Source: an uncultured Butyrivibrio sp.
GTDB taxonomy: Bacteria; Bacillota; Clostridia; Lachnospirales; Lachnospiraceae
Direction: 5' to 3'
Length of the DNA stretch: 49,713 bases
Assembly (NCBI GenBank): GCA_946623755.1
Contig: CAMORK010000012.1
Coordinates: forward strand, 1-49,713
Shown: positions 8,506 through 18,570 of the stretch, piece after piece
Position numbering within the stretch: position 1 is the first letter of the stretch
How the letters are laid out: each line of letters starts with the position of its first letter
The notes under the pieces: generated by a model
The model's database searches: none
Told to the model about the DNA's origin: nothing
Seen by the model: only the letters and a program-made list of their open reading frames with translations
Program-made: the position numbers and the translations under genes

Positions 8506-9300
8506 TTACAGGCTTTTACTCTTGTCGATACATGCAGTCACAGCATCTATCACGGTTCCCCTAAAGCCTTCTTCCTCAAGAACTCTTACAGCCTCGATTG
8601 TAGTTCCTGCGGGTGAGCAAACCATGTCTTTTAGCTCGCCCGGATGCTTGCCTGTCTCCAGAACCATCTTGGCACTTCCAAGCACCGATTGGGCTGCAAA
8701 TTCATAGGCCTGCTTTCTTGACATTCCGCCTGCCACAGCAGCATCTGCCATAGCTTCGATGAATAAAAAGACATATGCCGGAGAAGATCCGCTCACACCT
8801 ACAACTACATCCATAAGTGACTCAGGTACTGTATATGCCTTACCAAAGCTCTCTAAAAGCTCTTTTACAAAGTGATAAGAGTTGTCATCCACAAGATCGT
8901 TCCTGCATACAGCAGAGCATCCCTCACCGACAAGGGCAGGTGTGTTTGGCATTACTCTGATGATCTTGGTGGGCTTTTCAAACTCATTCTCTATCCATGC
9001 AATGGTCTTGCCTGCTGCTATGCTGACAATTACCTTGTTCTCGTCGATGCTGTCCATGATGTCAGCGATAACAACCTTGAGATACTGAGGCTTAACTGCC
9101 AGAACGATGATGTCTGCCTCCTTGGCGACAGCTGCGTTGGAGTTTCTGGTCTGAATGCCATACTTATTGGCAACCTTAAGACAAGTCTCTTCAGTATTTG
9201 CAGAGCCTATGATCTCGTTAGGACCCATGAGGCCCTTCTGCAGGATACCTCCGATCATGGCCTTTGCCATATTTCCCAAACCGATAAATCCTATAGTCAT
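8506..9300 (-). CDS. proC: pyrroline-5-carboxylate reductase
   Basis: Last step of proline synthesis: NAD(P)H reduction of pyrroline-5-carboxylate. The 264 residues open with the Rossmann motif IGFIGLGNMAKAMIGG. The family signature near the C-terminus, PGELKDMVCSPAGTTIEAV, is intact. The middle has VRVMPNTPALVGEG and the VSGSSPAYVFLFIEAM dimer region. It follows the RNA methyltransferase by 2 bases, so the two are cotranscribed from the promoter at 10152-10180. Confidence 0.96.
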   Translation of the reverse strand: MTIGFIGLGNMAKAMIGGILQKGLMGPNEIIGSANTEETCLKVANKYGIQTRNSNAAVAKEADIIVLAVKPQYLKVVIADIMDSIDENKVIVSIAAGKTIAWIENEFEKPTKIIRVMPNTPALVGEGCSAVCRNDLVDDNSYHFVKELLESFGKAYTVPESLMDVVVGVSGSSPAYVFLFIEAMADAAVAGGMSRKQAYEFAAQSVLGSAKMVLETGKHPGELKDMVCSPAGTTIEAVRVLEEEGFRGTVIDAVTACIDKSKSL

Positions 9301-9302
9301 TT

Positions 9303-10118
9303 TTATCCCCTCCTCTGTCTTGAAGCTTCAAATGTTAGTATTGCTGACGATGTCGCAGCGTTCATGGATTCAACTTCGCCCTTCATTGGAATGAGGACAT
9401 AGTTTTCTGCCGCATCAGCAGTCTCTTTTGTCAGTCCGTTTCCTTCATTGCCTATAAGAAAAGCTGTTGGTTGTGTATAATCAAATTCGTCATAATTCTT
9501 GGTTCCTTTAAGATGGGCGGCATAGGTGTGTATACCCTTTGCCGACAGCTCTTTTACCATAGATGGAACATCTTCTACATATATAAATGGCATCCTGAAA
9601 ATGGAGCCCATTGTGGATCTGATCACCTTGGGATTATTGATGTCAGCACAGCCCTTGCTGAGAATGACGCCTGTGACACCTGCTCCCTCTCCTGAACGGA
9701 GCATGGTTCCGAGATTGCCAGGATCCTGGATGTTTTCAAGAACCAGAAGAAGTGGCGCGTTCTCTTTTCCCGAATCAAGCATCTCCTGATTGTAGCCCAC
9801 AAGAACCTCATCAAGATCGTAGTCATACTGCCTGATAACTGCGAGGACGCCCTGCGGAGTCTGAGTATCGCTCATCTTCTTCATAACTTCCTCAGAGACC
9901 TCTTCAGCGCCGTATCTCCAGAGAATCTCTTTATCCTCTTCACTTGCACCCAGGACGAACTTCTCAGTGACATAGACCTCAGCCACCTGAAGAACAGGAG
10001 CTTCCCTGAGCATCTTCATGCCTTCTATTACAAAGACGCCGTCCTCGCGACGGGCTTTGCTCTTTTCCACATAACTTACGACCTTCTTGACGCGGTCGTT
10101 AGATGTACTTGTGATCAT
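9303..10118 (-). CDS. TrmH/SpoU-family RNA 2'-O-methyltransferase
   Basis: A SAM-dependent methyltransferase for rRNA or tRNA ribose. The 271 residues show an N-terminal substrate-binding domain (VFVIEGMKMLREA), then the knotted SpoU core. The core motifs are LENIQDPGNLGTMLRSGEGAG (motif 1), FLIGNEGNGL (motif 2) and ESMNAATSSAILTFE (motif 3). The ATG at 10118 has AGAGG 7 bases upstream and is preferred over an in-frame ATG at 10166. The target nucleotide cannot be read from sequence. Confidence 0.9.
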   Translation of the reverse strand: MITSTSNDRVKKVVSYVEKSKARREDGVFVIEGMKMLREAPVLQVAEVYVTEKFVLGASEEDKEILWRYGAEEVSEEVMKKMSDTQTPQGVLAVIRQYDYDLDEVLVGYNQEMLDSGKENAPLLLVLENIQDPGNLGTMLRSGEGAGVTGVILSKGCADINNPKVIRSTMGSIFRMPFIYVEDVPSMVKELSAKGIHTYAAHLKGTKNYDEFDYTQPTAFLIGNEGNGLTKETADAAENYVLIPMKGEVESMNAATSSAILTFEASRQRRG

Positions 10119-10151
10119 GGTGATACCTCTTTTGAAACATTTGGGTAGTAT

Positions 10152-10180
10152 ATTATAGTATAACACAAAAACCGGGGCAA
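10152..10180 (-). promoter_or_regulatory. promoter of the methyltransferase-proC pair
   Basis: On the minus strand TTGCCC (10180-10175), a 17-base spacer and TATAAT (10157-10152). The -35 box lies inside the right half of the preceding sugar-operon terminator, so terminator and promoter overlap. Confidence 0.6.
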
Positions 10181-10194
10181 AAAACGCCCCGGTT
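10165..10194 (-). terminator. terminator of the sugar transporter operon
   Basis: AACCGGGGC (10170-10178) pairs perfectly with GCCCCGGTT (10186-10194). On the minus strand TTTTTG follows. It stands 32 bases after the mmsB stop. Confidence 0.85.
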
Positions 10195-10225
10195 CACATC
10201 CCCAATAGAAATACCTTATCTAAAA

Positions 10226-11416
10226 TCAGTTCTTTACAACGAGCTTTCCACCACGCTTAGATACTACATCGAAGATAACAGCTGCAAGAAGAACGATACC
10301 TTTTACAACCTTCTGCATGTTGGCATCAACGCCCATAAGTGACATACCAAGGTTGATAACACCCATAAGAACCGCACCAACGATAACGCCGGGAACTGTA
10401 CCGATTCCACCGTAAGCAGATGCTCCACCGATGAAGCAGGATCCGATAGCGTCCATCTCGTAGTTCTGGCCGTATGTAGGCTGAGCAGATGTAAGACGTG
10501 CGATTGTGATCATACCTGCAAGAGCTGCAAGGAATCCCATGTTTGTGTAAGCAAGGAAGTAAACCTTGTTTGTATCGATACCTGAAAGCTTTGTAGCCTT
10601 CTCGTTTCCACCAACTGCGTAGAAGTAACGTCCTACTGTTGTGTTGGATGTAATGTATCCGTAAACAAATACTACGATGAGAACCCAGATAAGAACTGAA
10701 GGAATACCTTTGTGCTGAGCAAGTCTGTAAGCGAATGCTATAAGAACTGCTGCAAGAACAACTGTCTTAACTGTGAATGTAACGATGTTCTCAAGCTCAT
10801 AGCCGGAGTTCTTTTTCTTGATGCGTCCTGAAACCTGAAGGATTACATAGATTGTTGCACCAATAATTCCTGCGAAGAGACATGTAAGGTTAAGTGATCC
10901 ACCACCGATGAAATCAGGGATGTAACAGTTAGCTCCACCGCCGAAGAGGTTTACGAAGCTTGTCTGATCCTTGATTGAAACTGTAAGACCGTTAAGTACT
11001 ACGTTTGAAAGTCCTCTGAAAACAAGCATTCCTGCAAGTGTTACGATGAAAGGAGGAATACGAACAAACGCGATCCAGAAGCCTTGGAATGCACCGATTG
11101 CTGTTCCGATAGCGATCATGATGATGATTGCAAGCCATACGGGAACACCAAGGTTCATCATAAGAGTTGCACCAACAGCACCAACGAAACATACTACTGA
11201 ACCAACTGACAGGTCGATGTTACCACCGGTCAGGATACAGAGCAGCATACCTGTTGCAAGAACAAATACGTATGCGTTCTGTGAAATAAGGTTACTGACA
11301 TTCATGGGAAGCAGGATTGCTCCGCCTGTCATAAATGAAAAGAAAGCTATAACTATTACAAGAACAAACACCATCGTGTTCTTTTTCAAAAATCCTAAAA
11401 CTTGATCTTTATTCAT
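10226..11416 (-). CDS. mmsB: multiple-monosaccharide ABC transporter permease (GguB/MmsB)
   Basis: Membrane channel of a CUT2-type sugar importer. The 396 residues are mostly hydrophobic, with about 10 membrane segments. The CUT2 signature is visible: [44 protein letters not shown] and [16 protein letters not shown] polar loop at about residues 200-215 ([13 protein letters not shown]) marks the longer GguB/MmsB subgroup rather than RbsC. The start overlaps the end of the ATPase gene by 8 bases, as in translational coupling. Confidence 0.92.
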   Translation of the reverse strand: MNKDQVLGFLKKNTMVFVLVIVIAFFSFMTGGAILLPMNVSNLISQNAYVFVLATGMLLCILTGGNIDLSVGSVVCFVGAVGATLMMNLGVPVWLAIIIMIAIGTAIGAFQGFWIAFVRIPPFIVTLAGMLVFRGLSNVVLNGLTVSIKDQTSFVNLFGGGANCYIPDFIGGGSLNLTCLFAGIIGATIYVILQVSGRIKKKNSGYELENIVTFTVKTVVLAAVLIAFAYRLAQHKGIPSVLIWVLIVVFVYGYITSNTTVGRYFYAVGGNEKATKLSGIDTNKVYFLAYTNMGFLAALAGMITIARLTSAQPTYGQNYEMDAIGSCFIGGASAYGGIGTVPGVIVGAVLMGVINLGMSLMGVDANMQKVVKGIVLLAAVIFDVVSKRGGKLVVKN

Positions 11417-12962
11417 GATTCTCCTCCTCGTTTCCGGATGACTGTAAGATATAAGCCATTATTTTTTCCTGGGTTGCGTCTTTTGCATCAAGCTCACCAA
11501 CCATTTTTCCTTCGTTCATAACATAAATTCTGTCGCACATACCGAGGATTTCAGGAAGCTCTGAAGAAATCATGATTACTGATTTTCCTTCAGCTACCAG
11601 CTGGTTAATAATGCAATAGATCTCGTACTTGGCACCTACATCGATACCTCTTGTAGGCTCGTCCAGAATAAGGATTTCAGGATTTGCAAACATCCATTTT
11701 GCCAAAAGAACCTTCTGCTGATTACCACCGCTAAGATTTCCTACGTTCTGTTCAACTGTAGGACATTTTGTCTTAAGTTTTTCCTTATACTCAACTGCTA
11801 CTGCGTATTCCTTGTGCTTATCAATAACATTTCTGTTACTTACTTCTTCAAGATTTGCCAAGGTTGTATTGATCTTTATGGGATTTGATAATATAAGTCC
11901 GTTTCCCTTTCTGTCTTCTGTAACATATGCAAGTCCATGCTTGATTGCAGCACTTACATTATTAAGATGAACTTCTTTTCCGTTTATGAAAATCTGACCA
12001 CTAATGTTTTCCCCATAGCTTTTCCCAAATACGCTCATGGCAAGCTCTGTTCTACCAGCGCCCATAAGACCTGAGATTCCGAGAACCTCGCCCTTTTTAA
12101 CATATATATTTACATCGTCAACGACTTTTCTTTCTTTATAAAGAGGATGATAAACATTCCAGTTCTTTATCTCCATCTTTACTTCTCCGATATGCGGCTC
12201 TCTCTTCGGGAATCTGTCTGAAAGCTCACGACCAACCATTCCCTTGATGATCCTTGCTTCGGAGAAATCGTCCACACCCTTTGTAAGAGTTTCGATAGTT
12301 GAACCGTCACGGATAACTGTGATCTTGTCGGCAACGTAAGAAACCTCGTTAAGTTTGTGTGAAATAATGATAGAGGTAAGTCCTCTCTCTGCCTTCAGCT
12401 TAAGAAGAAGATCAAGAAGTGCCTTTGAATCTGTCTCATTAAGTGAAGATGTGGGCTCGTCAAGGATAAGAAGTCTTGCATCCTTTGAAAGAGCCTTTGC
12501 AATTTCTACAAGCTGCTGTTTTCCTACACCGATGTCCTTGATAAGGGTCTGTGTACCCTCTTTAAGACCTACGATGTCCAGGTACTTTCTGGCAAGCTCA
12601 TTAGTCTCATTCCAATTGATCTTTATCTTCGTTCCTCTCTCGTTTCCAAGGAACATATTCTCTGCAATGGTCATGTAAGGTATAAGAGCAAGCTCCTGAT
12701 GGATAATAACTATACCTTTTGACTCACTGTCTTTAATCTGATTAAATTGACAAACCTCTCCGTCATAAACAATATCACCCTCGTAAGAGCCAAAGGGATA
12801 AACTCCGCTAAGGACGTTCATAAGGGTGGACTTTCCGGCACCATTCTCACCGACAAGTGCATGAATCTCGCCCTGCTCTACCTGAAGATTAACATTATCT
12901 AAGGCTTTTACACCCGGGAAGGTCTTGGTGATATTCTTCATTTCCAGTAATATCTGTGCCAC
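11409..12962 (-). CDS. mmsA: multiple-monosaccharide ABC transporter ATPase, two-domain (GguA/MmsA)
   Basis: Powers import through MmsB. Two fused nucleotide-binding domains span 517 residues. The first has Walker [10 protein letters not shown], signature around [14 protein letters not shown] and Walker [12 protein letters not shown]. The second has the usual degenerate Walker A of this class (GLMGAGRTE), LSGGNQQKV and [24 protein letters not shown] in the first domain is typical of the ChvE-linked type. It starts at GTG with AGGAGGG just upstream. An intercistronic hairpin separates it from chvE. Confidence 0.94.
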   Translation of the reverse strand: MAQILLEMKNITKTFPGVKALDNVNLQVEQGEIHALVGENGAGKSTLMNVLSGVYPFGSYEGDIVYDGEVCQFNQIKDSESKGIVIIHQELALIPYMTIAENMFLGNERGTKIKINWNETNELARKYLDIVGLKEGTQTLIKDIGVGKQQLVEIAKALSKDARLLILDEPTSSLNETDSKALLDLLLKLKAERGLTSIIISHKLNEVSYVADKITVIRDGSTIETLTKGVDDFSEARIIKGMVGRELSDRFPKREPHIGEVKMEIKNWNVYHPLYKERKVVDDVNIYVKKGEVLGISGLMGAGRTELAMSVFGKSYGENISGQIFINGKEVHLNNVSAAIKHGLAYVTEDRKGNGLILSNPIKINTTLANLEEVSNRNVIDKHKEYAVAVEYKEKLKTKCPTVEQNVGNLSGGNQQKVLLAKWMFANPEILILDEPTRGIDVGAKYEIYCIINQLVAEGKSVIMISSELPEILGMCDRIYVMNEGKMVGELDAKDATQEKIMAYILQSSGNEEENHE

Positions 12963-12999
12963 TATGCCCTCCTCCTATTCTCTGCATACATTTTAGGGC

Positions 13000-13035
13000 G
13001 AACATAAGGCGGGTCGTGTGTGGCCCGCCCATGTT
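13000..13035 (-). terminator. chvE-mmsA intercistronic hairpin
   Basis: GGCGGG (13008-13013) pairs with CCCGCC (13024-13029), extended by GAACAT/ATGTTC. No T run follows on the minus strand. Such hairpins after a binding-protein gene usually protect the upstream message and give more binding protein than transporter; that role is inferred here. Confidence 0.6.
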
Positions 13036-13075
13036 CAATTTGGGAAAACGTAATTGTTAAATTACCAAATTTAAA

Positions 13076-14230
13076 TTACTTGAGCTGATCCTCTGTGTAG
13101 TAACCGGAATCGATGAGGAGCTCTTTGTAGTTGTTAACGTCTGCGAATACAGGCTCGCAAAGGTATGAAGGAATGATACCTGTTCCGTTGTCATATGTCT
13201 TTGTATCGTTTACAGGAGCTTCTGTGCCCTTCATGATAGCATCAACCATCTCTACAGTCTTAGCTGCAAGAGTTCTTGTATCCTTGAAGATAGACATTGA
13301 CTGCTTTCCAGCGATCATGTTCTTAACGTTAGCAACGTCACAGTCCTGACCTGTGATGATTGGCCAATCACCTGTGTAGTTAGCTTCAAGAGAGTTTGTA
13401 ACACCAAGAGCTGTTGAGTCGTTTGAGCAAAGAACTGCATCAAGCTTTGTGCCATCAGCGTAGTTAGCTGAGATGATAGCATCCATTCTTGACTGAGCGT
13501 TCTCTGTTGCCCAGTTAGCTGTAGCAACCTTATCAAAGTCAACCTGACCTGACTTAACTACAAGCTTGCCCTCGTCGATGTAAGGCTTAAGAACGTCAAT
13601 AGCTCCGCCGTAGAAGAATCTGGCGTTGTTGTCACCAGGGTCACCAGTGAAGATTTCCATGTTGAAAGGACCTGCTGCATTCTTGAGGTCGAGCTGCTGC
13701 TCGATGTACTCGCCCTGCTTTGTTCCTACCATGTAGTTATCAAATGTTGCATAGTATGAAACAGCGTCTGAATTCATGATAAGACGGTCATAAGCGATAA
13801 CTTTGATGCCGGCTTCCTTAGCCTGTTCAAGTACTGTTCCAAGTGAATCGCCATCGATAGATGCGATAACGAGTACCTGTGCGCCGGATGAGATCATGTT
13901 CTCGATCTGTGAAACCTGAGTTGCGATGTCGTTTGAAGCATACTGAAGGTCAACTTCATATCCTGCTGCCTTGAGCTGCTCTTCCATGTTGGCACCGTCC
14001 TGGTTCCATCTCTGAAGATCCTTGGTTGGCATTGCTACACCAACTTTTCCGCCGCCGGCTGCTGCAGGTTCTGCTGCAGGCTCTGCTGCGGGCTCAGCTG
14101 CAGGTGCTTCTGTTGCTGCAGGCTCAGCTGCAGGAGTCTCAGTTGTTGTCTGTGCAGCCTGTCCACATCCTGCAAGGAGTGAAGCTGCCATAACAGCTGA
14201 AAGGATACCACTTAAAATCTTTTTCTTCAT
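13076..14230 (-). CDS. chvE: multiple-monosaccharide-binding lipoprotein ChvE
   Basis: Extracellular sugar-binding component of the MmsAB importer. The 384-residue protein has a lipoprotein signal with lipobox LLAGCG (Cys at about residue 22). A low-complexity Ala/Glu/Pro linker follows (repeated AAEPAAEPAA). The periplasmic-binding fold then begins VGVAMPTKDLQRWNQDG and continues with VIASIDGDSLGTVL, AYDRLIMNSDAVSYYATFDN and the hinge segment ITGQDCDVANVKNMIAGKQSMS. The ATG at 14230 has GGGAGG 9 bases upstream. It is first in the chvE-mmsA-mmsB unit, separated from the gene before it by a terminator. Confidence 0.93.
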   Translation of the reverse strand: MKKKILSGILSAVMAASLLAGCGQAAQTTTETPAAEPAATEAPAAEPAAEPAAEPAAAGGGKVGVAMPTKDLQRWNQDGANMEEQLKAAGYEVDLQYASNDIATQVSQIENMISSGAQVLVIASIDGDSLGTVLEQAKEAGIKVIAYDRLIMNSDAVSYYATFDNYMVGTKQGEYIEQQLDLKNAAGPFNMEIFTGDPGDNNARFFYGGAIDVLKPYIDEGKLVVKSGQVDFDKVATANWATENAQSRMDAIISANYADGTKLDAVLCSNDSTALGVTNSLEANYTGDWPIITGQDCDVANVKNMIAGKQSMSIFKDTRTLAAKTVEMVDAIMKGTEAPVNDTKTYDNGTGIIPSYLCEPVFADVNNYKELLIDSGYYTEDQLK

Positions 14231-14266
14231 TGCAATAATCCTCCCTATATGGTTTGAATAGTTTAC

Positions 14267-14282
14267 GCAGACCAAGGTCTGC
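14267..14282. promoter_or_regulatory. 16-bp palindrome in the chvE leader
   Basis: GCAGACCAAGGTCTGC is a perfect 16-bp palindrome 37 bases upstream of the chvE start codon. It may be an operator or a short mRNA hairpin. The DNA-binding protein is unknown; a LacI-type or other sugar regulator is possible. Confidence 0.4.
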
Positions 14283-14361
14283 TCTTTACAATAAACAATT
14301 TAGCATAGATACCATAGGAATAAATTGCGACATCAAGCATATTTTTAACTTGAAAGAAGAC

Positions 14362-14401
14362 AAAAAAATAACCGTGCTAGCATTATTTTGCTAACACGGT
14401 T
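14362..14401 (-). terminator. terminator between the binding-protein gene and chvE
   Basis: AACCGTGCTAGC (14370-14381) pairs with GCTAACACGGTT (14390-14401) with one mismatch. On the minus strand TATTTTTTTG follows. It ends the sensor-kinase-regulator-binding protein unit and implies a separate promoter for chvE in 14283-14361. Confidence 0.8.
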
Positions 14402-14445
14402 TTATCTGAAACAAAATTATGCTATAACGACACCAAATTGAAATT

Positions 14446-15501
14446 TTATCCCTTGACATTAAGGTAAACATCTTCCCGCAAATGGAATCCGCTGTTTATT
14501 ATGACCTCGTCGATGTTATCCCTTGTGACACCAATGGGCTCGATCTTCAGGTACGGGACCTTCTCACTTCCGTTTCTTAGTTCAGAAAGCCCCTCATCCA
14601 CAATCTCTTTTCCCTCAGCCAGGGCAACTGCTGCCTCGGCCGCCTTATGAGCCAGTTTCTCAATGGGCTTATACACTGTCATGATCTGAGTGCCCTCAAC
14701 GATCCTCTGGCAGGCTTCAAGATCCGCATCCTGTCCGCACACGAGTTTCTTGCCCGCAAGTCTCATTTCAGCAAGGGAAAAGACAACCCGGCTGGCCAGA
14801 TCATCATTGCCACACATGATACCGTCCGCTTCCTTGACAAGTTCCGGGTAGCTGTACACATAACCGCTTGCCAGTTCCGCCTTCCAGCCGTCGCAATAGT
14901 ACTCATCCAGTATCTCCACGCCGTTCTTTCTCATGACGTTCTTAAAGCCCTCTCTGACCATGGGAACGTTCTGATCCTTGGGAGATCCGTTAATCATAAG
15001 GACCTTGCCACCTGACAGTCCCGCCTTTACCATGGCTTCTCCCATGAGCTCACCGACTTTTTCATTGTCAAAAGACACATAGAGATCAACCCCTGCCCCG
15101 GGGATAGGCCTGTCGTAGGCGATAACCTTAATGCCTGCATCGTGGGCCTTTTTGATACTGTCTACCAGCGCCTCCGGATCAATGCAGATGATGGCTATGA
15201 CATCCACGTTCTTCTTAATAAAGTAGTCAATCTGCTTTTTTTGCTGCTCCACATCTCCGTTGGCGTTCTGAACGTTGACCTCCGCCCCCAGCTCCTTGGC
15301 GGAAGATACAAAGACGTCACGGTCCCTCTGCCACCTCTCAATGACGAAGGAATCAAAGCACATTCCTATCTCGATCTTGTCCGCCTCCACTGTGCCGTCA
15401 GCATTACCACTGCTGGCTGCTGCTCCGCATCCGGCTAGCATCATTCCCATAAGCACCGTGGCCAGCGCTCTCCCCAATAAACGCTTAACCCTTTTGTTCA
15501 T
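14446..15501 (-). CDS. sugar-binding lipoprotein, ChvE/XylF-like
   Basis: A second binding protein of the periplasmic-binding type I fold, 351 residues. It has a signal peptide with lipobox MLAGCG, then IGMCFDSFVIERWQRDRD, VIAIICIDPEALVDSI, AYDRPIPGAGVDLYVSFDN, and CGQDADLEACQRIVEGTQIMTVYKPI. This is close to ChvE in motif order. The start lies 17 bases inside the end of the response-regulator gene, with AAGGAG 8 bases upstream, so it is coupled to the regulatory genes. It may feed the sensor or share the transporter downstream. Confidence 0.88.
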   Translation of the reverse strand: MNKRVKRLLGRALATVLMGMMLAGCGAAASSGNADGTVEADKIEIGMCFDSFVIERWQRDRDVFVSSAKELGAEVNVQNANGDVEQQKKQIDYFIKKNVDVIAIICIDPEALVDSIKKAHDAGIKVIAYDRPIPGAGVDLYVSFDNEKVGELMGEAMVKAGLSGGKVLMINGSPKDQNVPMVREGFKNVMRKNGVEILDEYYCDGWKAELASGYVYSYPELVKEADGIMCGNDDLASRVVFSLAEMRLAGKKLVCGQDADLEACQRIVEGTQIMTVYKPIEKLAHKAAEAAVALAEGKEIVDEGLSELRNGSEKVPYLKIEPIGVTRDNIDEVIINSGFHLREDVYLNVKG

Positions 15502-17095
15502 ACAACTTCTCCTTGTACTCAGTAGGAGTTACCCCCACATTCTTCTTAAAGCTCCTGCTGAAATAGTTGGGATCCGTATATCCGCAGGAAATACAGATCT
15601 CCTTGATTGACAGATTGCTCTTCTCCAAAAGTTCTTTTGCCTTATCAATCCTGATGTTGGTCAGGTATTCTATAAAGTTGAGTCCACACTCTTCCTTGAA
15701 GACCTTGCTGAAATAGTAGGGCGAGATGTTTACCACCCTTGATACATCATCAAGCGATATGTCTTTGTCGAAGTGGTCCTCAATATACTTTCTTGCTGTC
15801 TTAATGATGTCGCCGGACCTCTCCTGGCGCTTGCTGACAACGTTTCTGCAGGCATTCATCACCTTGTCGGTAAACCACTCCCTGATGTCCTCCGGTGTCG
15901 CAAGCTCCATGATCTGCGGAAGATAGTCTCTTCTTCCCGAATACCTGTAGGTCTGACCACCATTCTGGTAAGCCAGATGCTCAGCGTACAGTGCAAACTC
16001 CAATGCCTTAAGTCTCATGGACATCAGATCCCCATCAGTAGCTCTCTGGCACATCCAGCTTGCGTACTTCTCAGTCATCACCTGAGCTTCGCCCAGATCG
16101 CCCTTGGAGATGGCTTCAAAAAGAGGCTTCTCCATGCTCTTAGGATAGTCTTCCTCATAGTCGCAGTTTATTACCAGGTCGTCCACGTGTGCAACAGAAC
16201 CTGTTGTAGCTATCAGAGCGTTGAGCGCTTCCCTGTAGGAATCCCCAAGCTCCCTTAAGGGTTTAACTCCGCCAATACCAATTCTGAAGCTGATGTCAGT
16301 CTTCTTGCGCAGGTATCTTGCAAGCTCCCTGGCCCTGTCAATGAGCTCTGTTCTCTCATTGTACTCAAGCTTGGGCTCTTCACACGGTATGAGCACAGCG
16401 ATCTTGTTGGCCATTACATTTCCGACTTTTGCTTTGAAAAGAGATTTCACTCCCTCACGGATTTCATGGTAACGACCGGAAATTTTAACCGAGCTTCCTA
16501 CCGCGTTTGTCATGTGGTTTCCGACCTGTGAATCTCCGCACACCAGCGCAAGCATGTATCCGTAATTCTCGTCTATGCCAAGGATAGTCCTGTAGCTCTC
16601 AATATCCTCATCGAAATGCTCCTGCAAAAGAATGTCATAGATAAGTCCGTTTTCGATGATGGGCTCGACGGTCTCAAGCTTCTCTTTTATAAGAAGATCG
16701 TTGCTTCGCTTTTCTCTCTCACCGTCAATCTGAGCCATAGCTCTTTTGAGCACGGACACAACCTTCATCTTTTCCATGGGTTTGGTTATGTATTCCATAA
16801 CTCCCAGGGCGATGGCCTCCTTGGCGTAGTCGAACTTGTCATAGGCGCTCATAACGATGAACACTGTATTTGGGCAAAAGACCTTCATCTCCTTGATGGC
16901 ATCTATTCCATTGATACCGGGCATATGAATATCAATCACCGCTATGTCGGGTCTGAAGTTCTCCGCCAGCTCGATCACGCTTCTTCCGCTCTTGGCGCAG
17001 GCAACTTCGCAGGTGTTTCCAAACTCTTTTTCTATTATGAATTTCATGGAATCAATGACGATACCCTCGTCATCACAAACCATCACTCTATACAT
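15485..17095 (-). CDS. response regulator, YesN/AraC type
   Basis: Transcription regulator of the sugar locus, 536 residues. The receiver domain (1-125) has DDE at 8-10, the phosphoacceptor Asp in DIAVIDIHMPG (about residue 55) and the conserved Lys in ITKPMEK. A variable middle domain follows. The C-terminal 100 residues are an AraC helix-turn-helix pair (SLDDVSRVVNISPYYFSKVFKEECG; YTDPNYFSRSFKKNVGVTPTEY). GGGAGG lies just upstream. It overlaps the kinase gene by 13 bases. It probably activates chvE-mmsAB. Confidence 0.93.
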   Translation of the reverse strand: MYRVMVCDDEGIVIDSMKFIIEKEFGNTCEVACAKSGRSVIELAENFRPDIAVIDIHMPGINGIDAIKEMKVFCPNTVFIVMSAYDKFDYAKEAIALGVMEYITKPMEKMKVVSVLKRAMAQIDGEREKRSNDLLIKEKLETVEPIIENGLIYDILLQEHFDEDIESYRTILGIDENYGYMLALVCGDSQVGNHMTNAVGSSVKISGRYHEIREGVKSLFKAKVGNVMANKIAVLIPCEEPKLEYNERTELIDRARELARYLRKKTDISFRIGIGGVKPLRELGDSYREALNALIATTGSVAHVDDLVINCDYEEDYPKSMEKPLFEAISKGDLGEAQVMTEKYASWMCQRATDGDLMSMRLKALEFALYAEHLAYQNGGQTYRYSGRRDYLPQIMELATPEDIREWFTDKVMNACRNVVSKRQERSGDIIKTARKYIEDHFDKDISLDDVSRVVNISPYYFSKVFKEECGLNFIEYLTNIRIDKAKELLEKSNLSIKEICISCGYTDPNYFSRSFKKNVGVTPTEYKEKLYEQKG

Positions 17096-18570
17096 TCTTC
17101 GCCTCCCATGGGAAGTGTTATTACAACTTCGCAGCCCTTGTTCTCGCCGTGACTGATGATATCAATGGCGTCGTCATAGCCCGCAAAGATCCTTACTCTT
17201 GATATTACGTTGTCCATACCGATTCCGTTGTTGTCGTAACTGTCCTCGATATGACTGAAGCTTCCTGTCAGCAGCTGGTTTATGGTCTCCTGACTGATAC
17301 CCTTGCCGTTGTCGCTGATGCTGATGCAGACGCTGTCATCCCTCCTGTACACTTTGAGGGTTATGCGCCCTGCTCCGGCCATCTCTCTTATACCGTGGTT
17401 AACCGCATTCTCAACGATAGGCTGCAGGATCATACTCGGCATTACAAGGTCAAGAAGCCTTTCGTCAACCTGCTTCTCATATCCGATATCTCCGGAAAAT
17501 CTGACATTCAGGATCTGGATATAGTTGTCTACCAGCGTCACTTCATCTCTGATGGTAACATCTCTCTTCTGACTCTGCACGTTATATCTGAAAAAGTCCG
17601 CTACGGTCTGAACATATTCGTAGGTTCTGTCAGCGCCTTCCATCATAGCCAGCTGAGCACCGGCATTTAAGGTGTTAAACAGGAAGTGCGGATTTATCTG
17701 AGCCTGCAGGTACTTGAGCTGTGCGTCCTTAAGATTGGCTTCCATGATAAGCTCTTTTTCCTGCATGTATCTCTCGTTGGCCATACTCTCTTTTAACTTC
17801 TCGATATAATCCTTGATGCTGACTACCATCTTGCTGAAGGCATTGATCACTATGCCGACTTCATCGTGGTACACTGCCTGAGGAAGATTGGCATCAAAGT
17901 TACCTCCGGAGACTTCATCCGCCGAGTCAGCCAGGTTCTTAAGCGGCATGATCATGGTCTTCACAAAGCTGGTGATAATAAGTACGTTTCCTATCATTAC
18001 CAGAGTCATCACGGTTACACCGACAATCTCAAATCGTCTGAAGGCCTTCAAAAGAGCCAGATAATTGCCGGAGTTTACCGCAAACAGCTCGATGTTAAGG
18101 CTGGTGATATATTCGTCAATATCCTCATAGAGCCTTGTACTGCTCTCGTAGTAGGTTCTGTATTTCTCGACGTTTCGGCCGCGCTTTGCCTCGATGGTCT
18201 GGGCAACTTCTTCAAGGTAGTTTTGGGACATGTAGCGAATATTGCGCTCCATGCGGCTGAAGGTCAGGTCTGTAACAGTATCATCAAGAGCCTGTGCAAG
18301 ATCCGAAAAGCTCTGGGCCGCGCGGTAATACTCCTCCAGAGACTCACTGGTCTTGGAGCTTAAGTATTCAGTCATTGAATCCTGTACCTTGGTCAGGGCC
18401 TGTGAGAGCCTGTTCAGTGAGAGGTTGTCCTGATATACCATCTCCATATCCTGAGACATGCTGTTGATTCCCAGTATCAAAAAGATATTTACCAGGAATA
18501 TGATCAGATTGGCAAAAACGCAGACGCTTATGATCTTAAACTGAAGGGGGCGGTTAAGGAATTTAGTCAT
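17083..18570 (-). CDS. LytS/YesM-family sensor histidine kinase
   Basis: A 495-residue membrane kinase. TM1 is at about 12-34. The extracellular part to about 185 is helical (coiled-coil-like). TM2 is followed by a HAMP region (PLKNLADSADEVSGGNFD). The His_kinase domain has the phosphoacceptor in LQAQINPHFLFNTLNAGAQLA, and the ATPase domain has PMILQPIVENAVNHGI and SISDNGKGIS. ATG at 18570 has AAGGAGG upstream; the ATG overlaps the end of the sensor gene. With the neighbouring genes it forms a three-part sugar-sensing system. Confidence 0.93.
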   Translation of the reverse strand: MTKFLNRPLQFKIISVCVFANLIIFLVNIFLILGINSMSQDMEMVYQDNLSLNRLSQALTKVQDSMTEYLSSKTSESLEEYYRAAQSFSDLAQALDDTVTDLTFSRMERNIRYMSQNYLEEVAQTIEAKRGRNVEKYRTYYESSTRLYEDIDEYITSLNIELFAVNSGNYLALLKAFRRFEIVGVTVMTLVMIGNVLIITSFVKTMIMPLKNLADSADEVSGGNFDANLPQAVYHDEVGIVINAFSKMVVSIKDYIEKLKESMANERYMQEKELIMEANLKDAQLKYLQAQINPHFLFNTLNAGAQLAMMEGADRTYEYVQTVADFFRYNVQSQKRDVTIRDEVTLVDNYIQILNVRFSGDIGYEKQVDERLLDLVMPSMILQPIVENAVNHGIREMAGAGRITLKVYRRDDSVCISISDNGKGISQETINQLLTGSFSHIEDSYDNNGIGMDNVISRVRIFAGYDDAIDIISHGENKGCEVVITLPMGGEECIE

